Below, piece after piece: positions 7,984-15,969 of a stretch of 19,405 bases of DNA (its first letter is position 1; each line of letters opens with the position of its first letter). The notes below the pieces were generated by a model. That model saw only the letters and a program-made list of their open reading frames with translations, searched no databases and was not told where the DNA came from. Location: contig DBIS01000217.1 in the NCBI GenBank assembly GCA_002296975.1, forward strand, positions 1 to 19,405, written 5' to 3'. A program made the position numbers and the translations under genes. The stretch comes from Deltaproteobacteria bacterium UBA796. Lineage in GTDB: Bacteria > Myxococcota_A > UBA796.

Positions 7984-9266
7984 GAGGTCACCTCAGCCTG
8001 AATTACGGCCCTTAGCCGATCCAACATGGGAGGAAGCTCGTCTTTGGACACAGCCCCGATGGAGATTCTGAACCACCCGGAGTCCTCACGGAGGTCGAAG
8101 GCCTGAAAAGGAACCACTGCCATACCGGCGCCCTCTAGGAGCTTGATGCGGATATCTTCATTGCTTTGGCCGGGAAGTTTCACCCGAAAGCTGAGGTAAA
8201 TCGCGCCTTGAGGGGCGATGGCGTCTACGGGTAAGCCGTTGGCCTTCATGTCCATGATGGCCCCATAAACCGTGTCTAAACGGGCATCGATCTCTGTCTT
8301 TATCCACGTATTGTATTCGCGGATGGCCTCGGGGTCGTTGAGCAGAGCTGCGGTTGCAATCTGCTCTGGGCGTCCGGCCCAAGCACCCATATGGCCGATC
8401 AAGGCTTTCATTTTGGCTTGCAAATAGTCGGGAAGTACTGCCCAGCCAACCCGTAAACCGGTGGCGGCGAAACCTTTGGATATGGCGTCGATGTGGACGA
8501 CATAGGGGGCGATCTCTGGCACCAGCTGCACTGGGCTGTAGAAGGGGTGCTCATTTTTGGTGAGCTGCCAGTACACAGCGTCCCACATGAGCATCACTGG
8601 GGGAGCGTCGCCTCGGGCGTTGTTTTCGTCCACGATGGCTTGAGCGATGCCGGTCAAAACATCTTTGTCGATGACGGTACCCGTGGGGTTGAGAGGGCTG
8701 TTCATGACGATCAGGCGGGTATCTGGCAGGATGGCCTTGACTTGCTCGACGGTCGGGAAAAAGTTGGTGTCGGCCCCGGTGGGTACGAAGTGATGATCGG
8801 TTTGGCACAGGTGGGCGTAGTAGCCGACGTTCCAGGCGGGCAAGAAGCTGACTGTTTTGTCGCCGGGATTGGTGAACATGCGCCAGGTTGCGTAGAGCAC
8901 TGGGCGGGCGCCTGAGCAGACGATCACGCCGCCGGGTCCATAGTCTAGGCCAAGGTCACGTGTGTACATATCGGCGATGGCCTGACGCAACTCCAAGATG
9001 CCGTCGGATGGTGGGTAGTTGGTTTCGCCGGCTTCGAGGGCAGCATGAATGCCTGCCACGAGCTTTTCGGGAACTGGAAACTCGCTGGGCTTGAAGTCGC
9101 CGACGGTGAGATTGCAGACAGATTTTCCGTCTGCGACCATGGCCCGGACCGATGTGGCGATGGCGAGGATTTGTGAGCCTTGAAGGCCGTCTACGACCTC
9201 GGTGACTGCAGCGCGGCGGGCGGCTGCGGTGTCGGCTTGAAAAGTGGCGTTGACATCGATTGACAT
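7980..9266 (-). CDS. PLP-dependent class I/II aminotransferase
   Basis: This gene encodes a 428-residue product, a normal length for the aspartate aminotransferase fold. Visible signatures are the substrate-side segment NYPPSDGILELR (83-94), NPTG (193-196), Asp229 for the PLP pyridine nitrogen, the Schiff-base lysine Lys264 in SKGFAATGLRVGW, and the carboxylate-binding Arg400 in WFRISIG. It should transfer amino groups between an amino acid and a 2-oxo acid in the cytoplasm; the substrate cannot be told from sequence alone. The ATG at 9266 lies 3-4 nt downstream of a strongly G-rich stretch (GGGGGGG then ACCTT) that can act as the ribosome site. It follows the small kinase by 56 nt, the largest gap in the run, and ends in a 4-nt ATGA overlap with cyaY. 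No direct link to Fe-S assembly is known to me for this class. Confidence 0.93.
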   Translation of the reverse strand: MSIDVNATFQADTAAARRAAVTEVVDGLQGSQILAIATSVRAMVADGKSVCNLTVGDFKPSEFPVPEKLVAGIHAALEAGETNYPPSDGILELRQAIADMYTRDLGLDYGPGGVIVCSGARPVLYATWRMFTNPGDKTVSFLPAWNVGYYAHLCQTDHHFVPTGADTNFFPTVEQVKAILPDTRLIVMNSPLNPTGTVIDKDVLTGIAQAIVDENNARGDAPPVMLMWDAVYWQLTKNEHPFYSPVQLVPEIAPYVVHIDAISKGFAATGLRVGWAVLPDYLQAKMKALIGHMGAWAGRPEQIATAALLNDPEAIREYNTWIKTEIDARLDTVYGAIMDMKANGLPVDAIAPQGAIYLSFRVKLPGQSNEDIRIKLLEGAGMAVVPFQAFDLREDSGWFRISIGAVSKDELPPMLDRLRAVIQAEVTS

Positions 9267-9322
9267 AAGGTCCCCCCCGGTCCATTTAACCGGTGGGCCT
9301 CGGTTTAGCCGCCGGTAGCCGC

Positions 9323-10162
9323 CTAAAACCCAGTGGCACTCGCACGAAGGACGTCAACGACGGATTGGGCGCTTTGGGGGCGGTCCTGAGGTCGTTTTTC
9401 GAGCATTTGGGCGACCAGGCTGACAATGGCGGTTGGAATATTTGGCACCACAGTGTTGAGGGGCGCAGGACGTTTAGTGAGATGGAGCTTTGTGAGTGCT
9501 TGGGGTGTGTCCGCGACGAGGGGCCGATGCCCACTCAACATGCGATACAGCAACACGCCGAACGCGTATAAATCTGAGCGCGCGTCGACCACGGAAGCCT
9601 CGAGTTGTTCGGGGGGGGCGTAGGTATAGGTGCCGACGAAACGCCCGGGTATCGCGACGATTCCGGGCATCAAGGCCGTGCCAAAATCGATCAAACACGC
9701 AGAATGGTCGGCACGCACCATGATGTTCGCGGATTTGATGTCTCGGTGGATGATGCTGTGGGCGTGCAGATAGCCCAAGGCCTCGGCGATATGAATCGCG
9801 ATGGTGATGACAGCGATGGTGCGCGCTTGGCTTCCGGGTTTTCCCATGGACTTGGCAAAGACTTGGGCCGGCTGTCCAGCGATATAGCCCAGCAAATGGT
9901 AGGTACGGCCATCGGCGGTCACCCCCGCGCCCTCGCTGCTCACAACACCTTCGTGGTTCAGTCGCCCCAAAACCCGATGGATGCGCTCAAAGCGTGTGGA
10001 CTCTGGGTCGGTGCTGGTGCCAATTTTGAGCGCGTACCGTTTTTGGTTGGCTGGGTCTAACACCTCGTAAACAGCCCCCGTCCCGCCTTGGGCGATATGG
10101 CGAAGCACGGTGTAGGGACCAATTTTAAAGTCTGGCGTTTCGGTTTTGGGTGGTGTGGTCAC
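9323..10162 (-). CDS. Hanks-type Ser/Thr protein kinase, kinase domain only
   Basis: This gene encodes a 279-residue product from a GTG at 10162. I prefer this start to the ATG at 10210: GAGGA lies 9 nt upstream and the GTG overlaps the preceding stop as GTGA, whereas the ATG lies 52 nt inside the upstream gene. Kinase motifs, numbered from the GTG, are glycine loop QGGTGAVY (25-32), Lys46 in YALK, HRDIKSAN (139-146), DFG (159-161), and APPEQ in place of APE (182-186). All catalytic residues are intact, so it is probably an active RD-type kinase. Almost no sequence lies outside the kinase domain and there is no transmembrane segment, so it should be a cytoplasmic single-domain enzyme. Its neighbours are a polytopic membrane protein upstream (translationally coupled) and an aminotransferase downstream. 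The substrate is unknown; co-transcribed ISC proteins or the large kinase are untested candidates. Confidence 0.92.
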   Translation of the reverse strand: MTTPPKTETPDFKIGPYTVLRHIAQGGTGAVYEVLDPANQKRYALKIGTSTDPESTRFERIHRVLGRLNHEGVVSSEGAGVTADGRTYHLLGYIAGQPAQVFAKSMGKPGSQARTIAVITIAIHIAEALGYLHAHSIIHRDIKSANIMVRADHSACLIDFGTALMPGIVAIPGRFVGTYTYAPPEQLEASVVDARSDLYAFGVLLYRMLSGHRPLVADTPQALTKLHLTKRPAPLNTVVPNIPTAIVSLVAQMLEKRPQDRPQSAQSVVDVLRASATGF

Positions 10163-11559
10163 CAACGGGCATCCTCGAGACGGGTTTGGGGTGCCACGAT
10201 TGTGGCCCAATCATAGGCGCCACCCACTTGGTGGGCTTGCCGACTTTGTCTCTGTAACCAGCTTGCTGCCTGTGTAGATGACGAGAAGTGTTGGACGGAC
10301 CATCCGTCATCTAGGCTGCATTGAACGACTGCGATCGGAGTGGTCTTGCCGAGGGATATGCTTCGGTGTCCGGCCATCCAAGCGCTCAGCACCACCGCAG
10401 ATGCATCGACTAAGGGGGGCCCATCCCACCACACACGGTCCACCCACACCGGGTGTTTTCCGAGGCTTGATGCGATTTGATCATGCCGTGAGGCGGCACC
10501 AATATCGGGGCCAACCGGTAGCATCGGGGCCGTTTTAAAGACAAATAATCCCACAGCGAAGACCAATAGCGCTGGGACCCTCGCCAGGCCGATGGCCGCG
10601 CCAACCGAGATGGGCACAGCGATAATGCGCAGATGATAGCTGCGGACATAGCCTTGACTAAGGCCCACTGCTAAAATTCCAAAATAGCCGAGCAGTACGA
10701 ATAGCCCCAACCGTCGCCGAACACGGCCAAGGCATAAAACGCCGACACCCAGTCCCAAGACCCATACACCAAAGCCCATATCCACCAACCAGCGGTCATG
10801 AATCGCAGTGGTGAGCATGTCTTGCCATTGGGTTTGGCCGTCTACATTGCTTTGAGCCACTTTGGCCAAACATGCAGTGATGCCTTGGCCGCAAAAAGCC
10901 AATTTGATGGTGCCCCAAAGCCGGGGGATGGCCACCAGTCCACCGATGATGGCGGCTTGTCTGAGTCGGCGCCCCCCCTGAACCCGATGAAGTGGGCCTA
11001 GGATCGCGAATATCGATAGGCCCATTCCGATCGCCATTGGGTGAGCGCCTGCGGCCGCGACGAGGCTGATCACAGCGACAAAAGGTGCCAGAGGGTTGCC
11101 TTTTAGGCTCAGAGCGAGGCTAAGGATAAAGACACCGATAAGCTCGGGGGCCATATAGGATCGGGCGCCGCTCACCAAGGTGTCGAGCAAACCAGGGTCG
11201 AAGGCGACAAATAGCCCACTCGCAACCGCCGCAGCCCATCGCGTGGTGGGTTTTTCGGTGTCATCGACCCAATGCCAGGCGGCTGAAAAGGCGATGGGTG
11301 CGATGAGTGCGCCGGCGATAAACCGCATTTGAAACAGCATTTCTAGCGATTGTGATACGGCGATCAAGGGCAGTGATAAAATCCAAAGCGCATCACCGCT
11401 CTCAGGGTTTGGCGGTCGAGGCATATGGCCAAAAAGAGCGGATTGGGCCTGAAGATATGGGCCCAAGGAGTCTGATCCAATGATGGCCTCATTGACGACT
11501 TTGAGCCGATGCCAGGCTGCGATCACCCACAGGATGATCATGGTGATTATGCGGGCCAC
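10159..11559 (-). CDS. Polytopic inner-membrane protein with C-terminal soluble domain, unknown function
   Basis: This gene encodes a 466-residue product. It opens with a GTG 15 nt after the hscA stop; an ATG at 11541 is an alternative start, and neither has a strong ribosome site. About nine or ten hydrophobic segments are visible between residues 1 and 335, followed by a roughly 125-residue soluble C-terminal part with several Trp and Ser residues. The first loop, about 22-38, carries a Glu and an Asp (NEAIIGSDSLGPY), and the loop after the next helices holds Asp and Arg residues. Membrane glycosyltransferases of the GT-C type have an acidic first loop and a periplasmic C-terminal domain, so that fold is possible, but I see no diagnostic motif. 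It lies between hscA and the small kinase and overlaps the latter by 4 nt. A direct role in Fe-S assembly is not suggested by its sequence. Confidence 0.85.
   Translation of the reverse strand: MARIITMIILWVIAAWHRLKVVNEAIIGSDSLGPYLQAQSALFGHMPRPPNPESGDALWILSLPLIAVSQSLEMLFQMRFIAGALIAPIAFSAAWHWVDDTEKPTTRWAAAVASGLFVAFDPGLLDTLVSGARSYMAPELIGVFILSLALSLKGNPLAPFVAVISLVAAAGAHPMAIGMGLSIFAILGPLHRVQGGRRLRQAAIIGGLVAIPRLWGTIKLAFCGQGITACLAKVAQSNVDGQTQWQDMLTTAIHDRWLVDMGFGVWVLGLGVGVLCLGRVRRRLGLFVLLGYFGILAVGLSQGYVRSYHLRIIAVPISVGAAIGLARVPALLVFAVGLFVFKTAPMLPVGPDIGAASRHDQIASSLGKHPVWVDRVWWDGPPLVDASAVVLSAWMAGHRSISLGKTTPIAVVQCSLDDGWSVQHFSSSTQAASWLQRQSRQAHQVGGAYDWATIVAPQTRLEDARW
10172..10176 (-). promoter_or_regulatory. 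Ribosome binding site setting the GTG start of the small kinase
   Basis: On the minus strand GAGGA lies 9 nt before the GTG at 10162, which overlaps the upstream stop codon as GTGA. This supports the shorter 279-residue product over the upstream ATG. Confidence 0.5.
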
Positions 11560-11574
11560 GGCTGGAGTTTAACC

Positions 11575-13410
11575 TCAGATACCGAGGGCCTTGGCTACAT
11601 CCGCCGCGGCTTTGCCTGAAATCGCCAACTGAAGGTCCCGCTCAATGCGCCGTTGAGCGAAAGGAGCGGTCACTTCATCTAGATGGTGTGCACCGGCGGT
11701 AATTCGCTGGCGGTCGTTGCCGGCCATGGCATCTTTGAGTGCGGAAAGCCCGGTCTCAATCGCCTCTTTTTCACCGGGCTCCAGCATATCAGGATCGCAC
11801 TTGATGGCCTTGGCCACTTGACTCGCTATCTGCTCGGCCTCGATTCGCGCATCGATCAGCAAGCGCTCATCAACATCGGTCTCGGCATTATCGATGGCGG
11901 CCTCTAGCATGGCTTCGATCTGATCTTCGGACAGCCCGTAGCTGGGCTGGACCTCGATGTCTGTCGAGATCCCGGTGGCGGCATCAATGGCTGAGACACG
12001 CAAGATACCGTCGGCATCGACCATGAATTCGACTTTGATTCGGGGCACACCGGCGGGTTGTGGGGGCAGACCGCTGAGCTTGAATCGTCCGAGGCTACGG
12101 CAATCGCCGACGAGCTCGCGTTCACCTTGGACCACGTGCAGATCGACGGCGGTTTGGTTGTCGACATGGGTGGTGAAGGTTTGAGATTGGGCCGCAGGGA
12201 TGGCACTGCAGCGGGGAATCAATCGCTCTACGACGCCGCCCATCATTTCAAGGCCCAAGCTGAGTGGGACCACATCGAGCAACAGCATGTCCTCTGCCAA
12301 AGCACTCTCGCCGGTCAATATATCGGCTTGCATGGCCGCGCCGAGGGCGACCACCCGATCGGGATCGAGGCCGCTGTGCGGGCTTTTTCCAAAGAGTTTG
12401 GCGACGAATTTACGCACCATGGGCATGCGGGTCGAGCCGCCGACCAAGACCACTTGGTCGATATCGGCCGGGCTAAGCGCGGCATCTCCGAGGGCTTGTC
12501 GACAGGCCTCACCGGCACGCTCGATGATGGGGCGTATCAGATTTTCAAAGCTATCCGCGTCGATTTGAGCTTCGACCTCTTGTCCGGCCAAGGTCGCCTT
12601 GAATGTAGCGGTGTCGCTGTCGCTGAGGGCGCGTTTGGTCAACTCGGCGGCGGTGATGGCCGCTCGGTAGGTGGGGCCGTCCACATCGGAGATTCCGGCT
12701 TGATTGAGAACCAACTCGGCCAAAGCTTGATCGAAATCATCGCCACCCAAATGGGTGTCGCCGGCGGTGGAGAGCACCTGAAAGATGCCGTCGTCAAGCT
12801 TGAGGATAGAGATATCGAAGGTGCCACCCCCCAAGTCAAAGACGGCCACAGTTTGGCCATTGGTGCCTTGGTTAAGGCCATAGGCCAAAGCTGCGGCGGT
12901 GGGCTCATTGAGCAAACGCAAGACCTTGACTCCCGCGATCATCGCTGCATCTCGGGTGGACTGCCGTTGAGCGTCGTCGAAATAAGCAGGGACGGTAATG
13001 ACCGCACCGCCGGGTCGCCCAAAAAGGCACTCCTCAGCGCGGGCATGGAGCAAACGGAGGATCATGGCGCTCACTTCGATGGGCGTGATCTCTTTTTCGC
13101 CGACCACAAAGCGGACGGCGCGGTCGTCCCCTTGGACCAAATCATAATGAAAGCGCTGGGCATCATCGGCGACCTCTGCGCCAGACCGACCCATAAAGCG
13201 CTTGACGCTCGTAAACGTGGTGCCGCCTGGCTGTGTGGCGGCGGCCAAGGCGGGGTAGCCCACGCAAATCGGTTGCCCTTTGGCATCGTAGCGGACCGCG
13301 CTTGGGAGCAGCGCCCGTTCGTCGTCGTCGAGCAAGCACCGTGGTTGACCGTCGATGACGACGGCCACCAAAGAGTGTGTGGTTCCGAGATCTATGCCGA
13401 TGTTGGCCAT
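11575..13410 (-). CDS. hscA: HscA, specialised Hsp70 chaperone of the ISC system
   Basis: This gene encodes a 611-residue product, the family length. I chose the ATG at 13410 because GGAG lies 5 nt upstream; a TTG at 13425 in the same frame has no such support. The N-terminal ATPase domain has IDLGTT (6-11), VITVPAYFD (137-145), NEPTAAALAYG (168-178) and DLGGGTFDIS (192-201). The segment SVKRFMGRS (68-76) and the LLLDVVPLSLGLEMMGG start of the substrate domain match HscA rather than DnaK. There is no long acidic C-terminal tail. HscA uses ATP, with HscB, to release the cluster from IscU by binding its LPPVK motif, which the IscU here carries. It follows hscB by 11 nt in the iscSUA-hscBA order; no fdx gene follows. 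Confidence 0.97.
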   Translation of the reverse strand: MANIGIDLGTTHSLVAVVIDGQPRCLLDDDERALLPSAVRYDAKGQPICVGYPALAAATQPGGTTFTSVKRFMGRSGAEVADDAQRFHYDLVQGDDRAVRFVVGEKEITPIEVSAMILRLLHARAEECLFGRPGGAVITVPAYFDDAQRQSTRDAAMIAGVKVLRLLNEPTAAALAYGLNQGTNGQTVAVFDLGGGTFDISILKLDDGIFQVLSTAGDTHLGGDDFDQALAELVLNQAGISDVDGPTYRAAITAAELTKRALSDSDTATFKATLAGQEVEAQIDADSFENLIRPIIERAGEACRQALGDAALSPADIDQVVLVGGSTRMPMVRKFVAKLFGKSPHSGLDPDRVVALGAAMQADILTGESALAEDMLLLDVVPLSLGLEMMGGVVERLIPRCSAIPAAQSQTFTTHVDNQTAVDLHVVQGERELVGDCRSLGRFKLSGLPPQPAGVPRIKVEFMVDADGILRVSAIDAATGISTDIEVQPSYGLSEDQIEAMLEAAIDNAETDVDERLLIDARIEAEQIASQVAKAIKCDPDMLEPGEKEAIETGLSALKDAMAGNDRQRITAGAHHLDEVTAPFAQRRIERDLQLAISGKAAADVAKALGI

Positions 13411-13415
13411 ATCCG

Positions 13416-13419
13416 CTCC
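13416..13419 (-). promoter_or_regulatory. Ribosome binding site that decides the hscA start
   Basis: GGAG on the minus strand lies 5 nt before the ATG at 13410 and inside the hscB-hscA gap. This favours the ATG over the in-frame TTG at 13425, which overlaps the hscB stop. Confidence 0.6.
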
Positions 13420-13421
13420 GT

Positions 13422-13982
13422 TCAAGCGCCGGTTTGGGTGCGCGCGGTGTTGAGGTATTGCAGTTTTGCCAAGGTCATGCCGACGGCATCAAGGGTGCCC
13501 TCGCCAGTTTCCCAGGTGTGAAAAGTCGCGTCGAGTTCGGTACGGTTTTTATCCCACAGAGCGGCCACCGTCATCTTGGCGCCATCAGGGTCGCTGTGGG
13601 CCATCATTTGCAGGTCGAAGATGACCTCTAAGAAGTCACCGTCGGGTTGTGGGCCACCGGTCTCCGGGGGGTTGGGATCGCCCGTCGATAAAAATCTCGC
13701 TCTTGCCAATGGGTCTTTGAGCACCCGTTTGGCCGAGTTGACAGCGGCTGTCCATTGGAGGCTCATCCGCCGTACCACCGCTGATTTTCCCGCCCAGCGA
13801 TCTGGGTGTACCATCCGAGATCGCGCGCGCCAGGCGTCATCTATGACCTCATCTGAAATGCTAAAGCTGGGCTTGAGACCCAATATAACGTAGGGGTCGG
13901 CGGTGCCGGGTGGGGGCTGAAGCGCGCCACAGCCCACACAGACCGGTGCGCCGATCGTCTCGTGGCATTGCCAACAAATCAC
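13422..13982 (-). CDS. hscB: HscB, J-domain co-chaperone with N-terminal four-cysteine motif
   Basis: This gene encodes a 186-residue product from a GTG at 13982, 7 nt after the iscA stop and 5 nt downstream of GAGG. A second GTG at 14009 would add nine residues and overlap iscA, but it has no ribosome site. Residues 3-18 form CWQC-x8-CVGC, a likely zinc-binding knuckle followed by ALQPP. E. coli HscB lacks this; eukaryotic HSCB/HSC20 proteins have a comparable N-terminal tetracysteine region. The J-domain follows, with HPD at 59-61, and the C-terminal half is the helical region that binds IscU. HscB delivers IscU to HscA and stimulates its ATPase. Its position between iscA and hscA fits. Assignment to HscB rests on the J-domain, length, C-terminal layout and context; the C-terminal region is divergent. 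Confidence 0.88.
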   Translation of the reverse strand: MICWQCHETIGAPVCVGCGALQPPPGTADPYVILGLKPSFSISDEVIDDAWRARSRMVHPDRWAGKSAVVRRMSLQWTAAVNSAKRVLKDPLARARFLSTGDPNPPETGGPQPDGDFLEVIFDLQMMAHSDPDGAKMTVAALWDKNRTELDATFHTWETGEGTLDAVGMTLAKLQYLNTARTQTGA

Positions 13983-13989
13983 AAGCGCC

Positions 13990-14322
13990 TCAGAGGGTGA
14001 AGGACTCACCGCAAGAGCACGAACGGCCAGCGATTGGGTTGTTGAACTGAAAGCCGGTTTTCATCATGGTTTGCTCAAAGTCGATTTCTGTACCGTTGAG
14101 AAACAAATAGGACTTTCGATCTACTGCCAAAGTGATGGCGGGCTCACCAAACTCAAAAAGCTTGTCTTTTACTTCAGGGTTTTCAACGAAATCCATAAAG
14201 TAAGACAGGCCAGAACAGCCGCCACCACGCACGCCCACACGCAACACTGCATCTGGGGTTTGGCGTTTACGACACAGCACCCGGACGCGGGAAACAGCAG
14301 CTTCGGTCATCGTGACGGCCAT
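13990..14322 (-). CDS. iscA: IscA, A-type Fe-S carrier
   Basis: This gene encodes a 110-residue product, the family length. The three conserved ligand cysteines are Cys36 in RGGGCSGLSY and Cys102 and Cys104 in the C-terminal SCSCGESF. The segment FNNPIAG before the CxC is typical of the family. A-type carriers accept Fe-S clusters from the IscU scaffold and pass them to apoproteins. The ATG at 14322 lies 5 nt after the iscU TAA without an obvious Shine-Dalgarno, so translation is probably coupled; an in-frame ATG at 14310 is an alternative. IscA and ErpA are close relatives, and the isc context favours IscA. Confidence 0.96.
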   Translation of the reverse strand: MAVTMTEAAVSRVRVLCRKRQTPDAVLRVGVRGGGCSGLSYFMDFVENPEVKDKLFEFGEPAITLAVDRKSYLFLNGTEIDFEQTMMKTGFQFNNPIAGRSCSCGESFTL

Positions 14323-14327
14323 GGCGC

Positions 14328-14714
14328 TTAGCTGCTCTGTTTTTTGTTTTGGAAGTCATGAATCGCGGCCTTGATGGCATCTTCGGCCAAGACCGAACAG
14401 TGAATCTTTACCGGGGGCAAAGAGAGCTCTTTGGCGATGTCTGAGTTGGAGATGGCCAAGGCATCTTCGATTTTCTGACCCTTCACCATGGTGGTGATGA
14501 GAGAGCTGGATGCAATCGCTGATCCGCAGCCGAAGGTCTTGAACTTGGCATCCTCGATGATGCCGTTGTCATTGATTCGGAGTTGGAGTTTCATTACATC
14601 TCCACAGGCGGGTGCGCCAACCATACCGGTGCCCACGTTGGGGTCGTTACGGTCGAGGCTGCCCATATTCCGTGGGTTTTCGAGGTGGTCGATGACTTTG
14701 TCGCTATATGCCAT
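14328..14714 (-). CDS. iscU: IscU, Fe-S cluster scaffold
   Basis: This gene encodes a 128-residue product, matching standard IscU. The ATG at 14714 has AGGGA 7 nt upstream and begins MAYSDKVIDH like known IscU proteins; the frame stays open further upstream only because it overlaps iscS. The cluster ligands are Cys37, Cys63 and Cys106, with Asp39 and His105 also present. LPPVK at 99-103 is the recognition motif for HscA. IscU receives sulfur from IscS and iron and builds the cluster. The stop is followed after 5 nt by iscA, and the start lies 16 nt after the iscS stop. Confidence 0.98.
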   Translation of the reverse strand: MAYSDKVIDHLENPRNMGSLDRNDPNVGTGMVGAPACGDVMKLQLRINDNGIIEDAKFKTFGCGSAIASSSLITTMVKGQKIEDALAISNSDIAKELSLPPVKIHCSVLAEDAIKAAIHDFQNKKQSS

Positions 14715-14730
14715 GATGGAGTCCCTGGTT

Positions 14731-15969
14731 TTAGTGGGCTGACCACTGGATTGATTTGAGATCGATACCCTCTTGGGCCATCTCGTAAAGTGGAGACATG
14801 GCACGCAGCCAGTTGACCTTTTCGACGATCAATTTCAAGGCGAAATCGATCTCTTCTTCTGTGGTGAACCGGCCGATGCCAAAGCGGATGGATGTGTGGG
14901 CAAGTTCGACGTCTACACCCATGGCCCGAAGCACATAGCTGGGCTCAAGGCTGGCGGATGTGCAGGCTGAACCCGAGGAGCAGGCGATGTCTTTGATGCC
15001 CATCATCATCGCTTCACCCTCGACATAAGCAAAGCTGACGTTGAGGTTGTTCGGTAGGCGGTGCTCTTCAGACCCATTCAAAAACAGCTCGTCCAGTTGG
15101 TCCTTAAGGCCTGCCCAAAGGCGGTCGCGAAGCATACGGACACGGTCGATACCACCATTGGTGAGGTCGGCCTTGGCCAATTCGGCGGCTTTACCAAATC
15201 CCACGATTTGATGCACGGGAAGTGTGCCTGAGCGCATGCCACGTTCGTGACCGCCGCCGTCGATGAGCGGGGAGAGACGCACCCTTGGCCGGCCGCGCCT
15301 GACCCACAAAGCACCGATGCCTTTGGGGCCGTACATTTTGTGGGCGGAGATGGATACCAGGTCCACCTTCATCTCGGTCACATCAAAAGGAATGCGTCCG
15401 AGGGCTTGCACAGCATCGCAGTGAAACAGGACTTTGCGGGCGCGGCAACGGGTGCCGATCTCTGCGATGGGTTGAATCACGCCAATTTCGTTGTTGCCGG
15501 CCATAATGCTGACCAAAACCGTGTCATCTCGGAAGGCCGCATCGAGCTCATCGAGAGAGATGAGACCCTCTGAATCGACGCCCAAATAGGTGACCTCCCA
15601 ACCTTCGGCTTCAAGTGCGTGGCAAGAGTCCAAGACCGCCTTGTGTTCGGTGGTCGCTGTGATGATGTGCTTGCCTTTGTTTTCGTAAAACTTGGCCACG
15701 CCTTTGATGGCTAAGTTGTCCGATTCGGTGGCTCCCGATGTGAACACGATCTCTTTGGCGTCGCCACCCAGCAAGTCAGCGATCTGTTCGCGACCAATCT
15801 CGATGGCTTCTCTTGCGGCCCACCCAAAAGCGTGAGACCGACTGGCAGCGTTACCAAAAGACTCTGTCAAGTATGGCCACATGGCCTTAGCGACGGCTGG
15901 GTCGCAAGGTGTGGTTGCGTGATTGTCGAGGTAGATAGGCGTCTTAACGCTCATGAGATTTTTATCCAT
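14731..15969 (-). CDS. iscS: IscS, cysteine desulfurase
   Basis: This gene encodes a 412-residue product from the ATG at 15969, which overlaps the regulator stop by 8 nt. The ATG at 15954 gives 407 residues, closer to E. coli IscS at the N-terminus; neither start has a good ribosome site. PLP-enzyme landmarks are YLDNHATTP (13-21), His109 in TTEHK, Asp185 in HCDAVQ and the Schiff-base Lys211 in SAHKMYGPKG. The mobile loop SSGSACTSASLEPSYVLR, with catalytic Cys336, is the group I IscS form rather than SufS. The enzyme converts cysteine to alanine and passes a persulfide to IscU and other acceptors. The C-terminus (ending QWSAH) is full length, so the IscU/frataxin docking region should be present. 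Confidence 0.98.
   Translation of the reverse strand: MDKNLMSVKTPIYLDNHATTPCDPAVAKAMWPYLTESFGNAASRSHAFGWAAREAIEIGREQIADLLGGDAKEIVFTSGATESDNLAIKGVAKFYENKGKHIITATTEHKAVLDSCHALEAEGWEVTYLGVDSEGLISLDELDAAFRDDTVLVSIMAGNNEIGVIQPIAEIGTRCRARKVLFHCDAVQALGRIPFDVTEMKVDLVSISAHKMYGPKGIGALWVRRGRPRVRLSPLIDGGGHERGMRSGTLPVHQIVGFGKAAELAKADLTNGGIDRVRMLRDRLWAGLKDQLDELFLNGSEEHRLPNNLNVSFAYVEGEAMMMGIKDIACSSGSACTSASLEPSYVLRAMGVDVELAHTSIRFGIGRFTTEEEIDFALKLIVEKVNWLRAMSPLYEMAQEGIDLKSIQWSAH

Noticed and set aside
12058..13521. Long plus-strand open frame (487 codons) opposite hscA
   Set aside because: It lies fully antisense to hscA and hscB, which match their families along their whole length. Its product shows no recognisable motif and mirrors the codon pattern of the minus-strand genes.
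14733..14747. Inverted repeat AGTGG-N5-CCACT at the iscS/iscU junction as a terminator or riboswitch
   Set aside because: The stem is only 5 bp and is followed by A residues, not U residues, on the transcript strand. It also overlaps the end of iscS, and the operon clearly continues.
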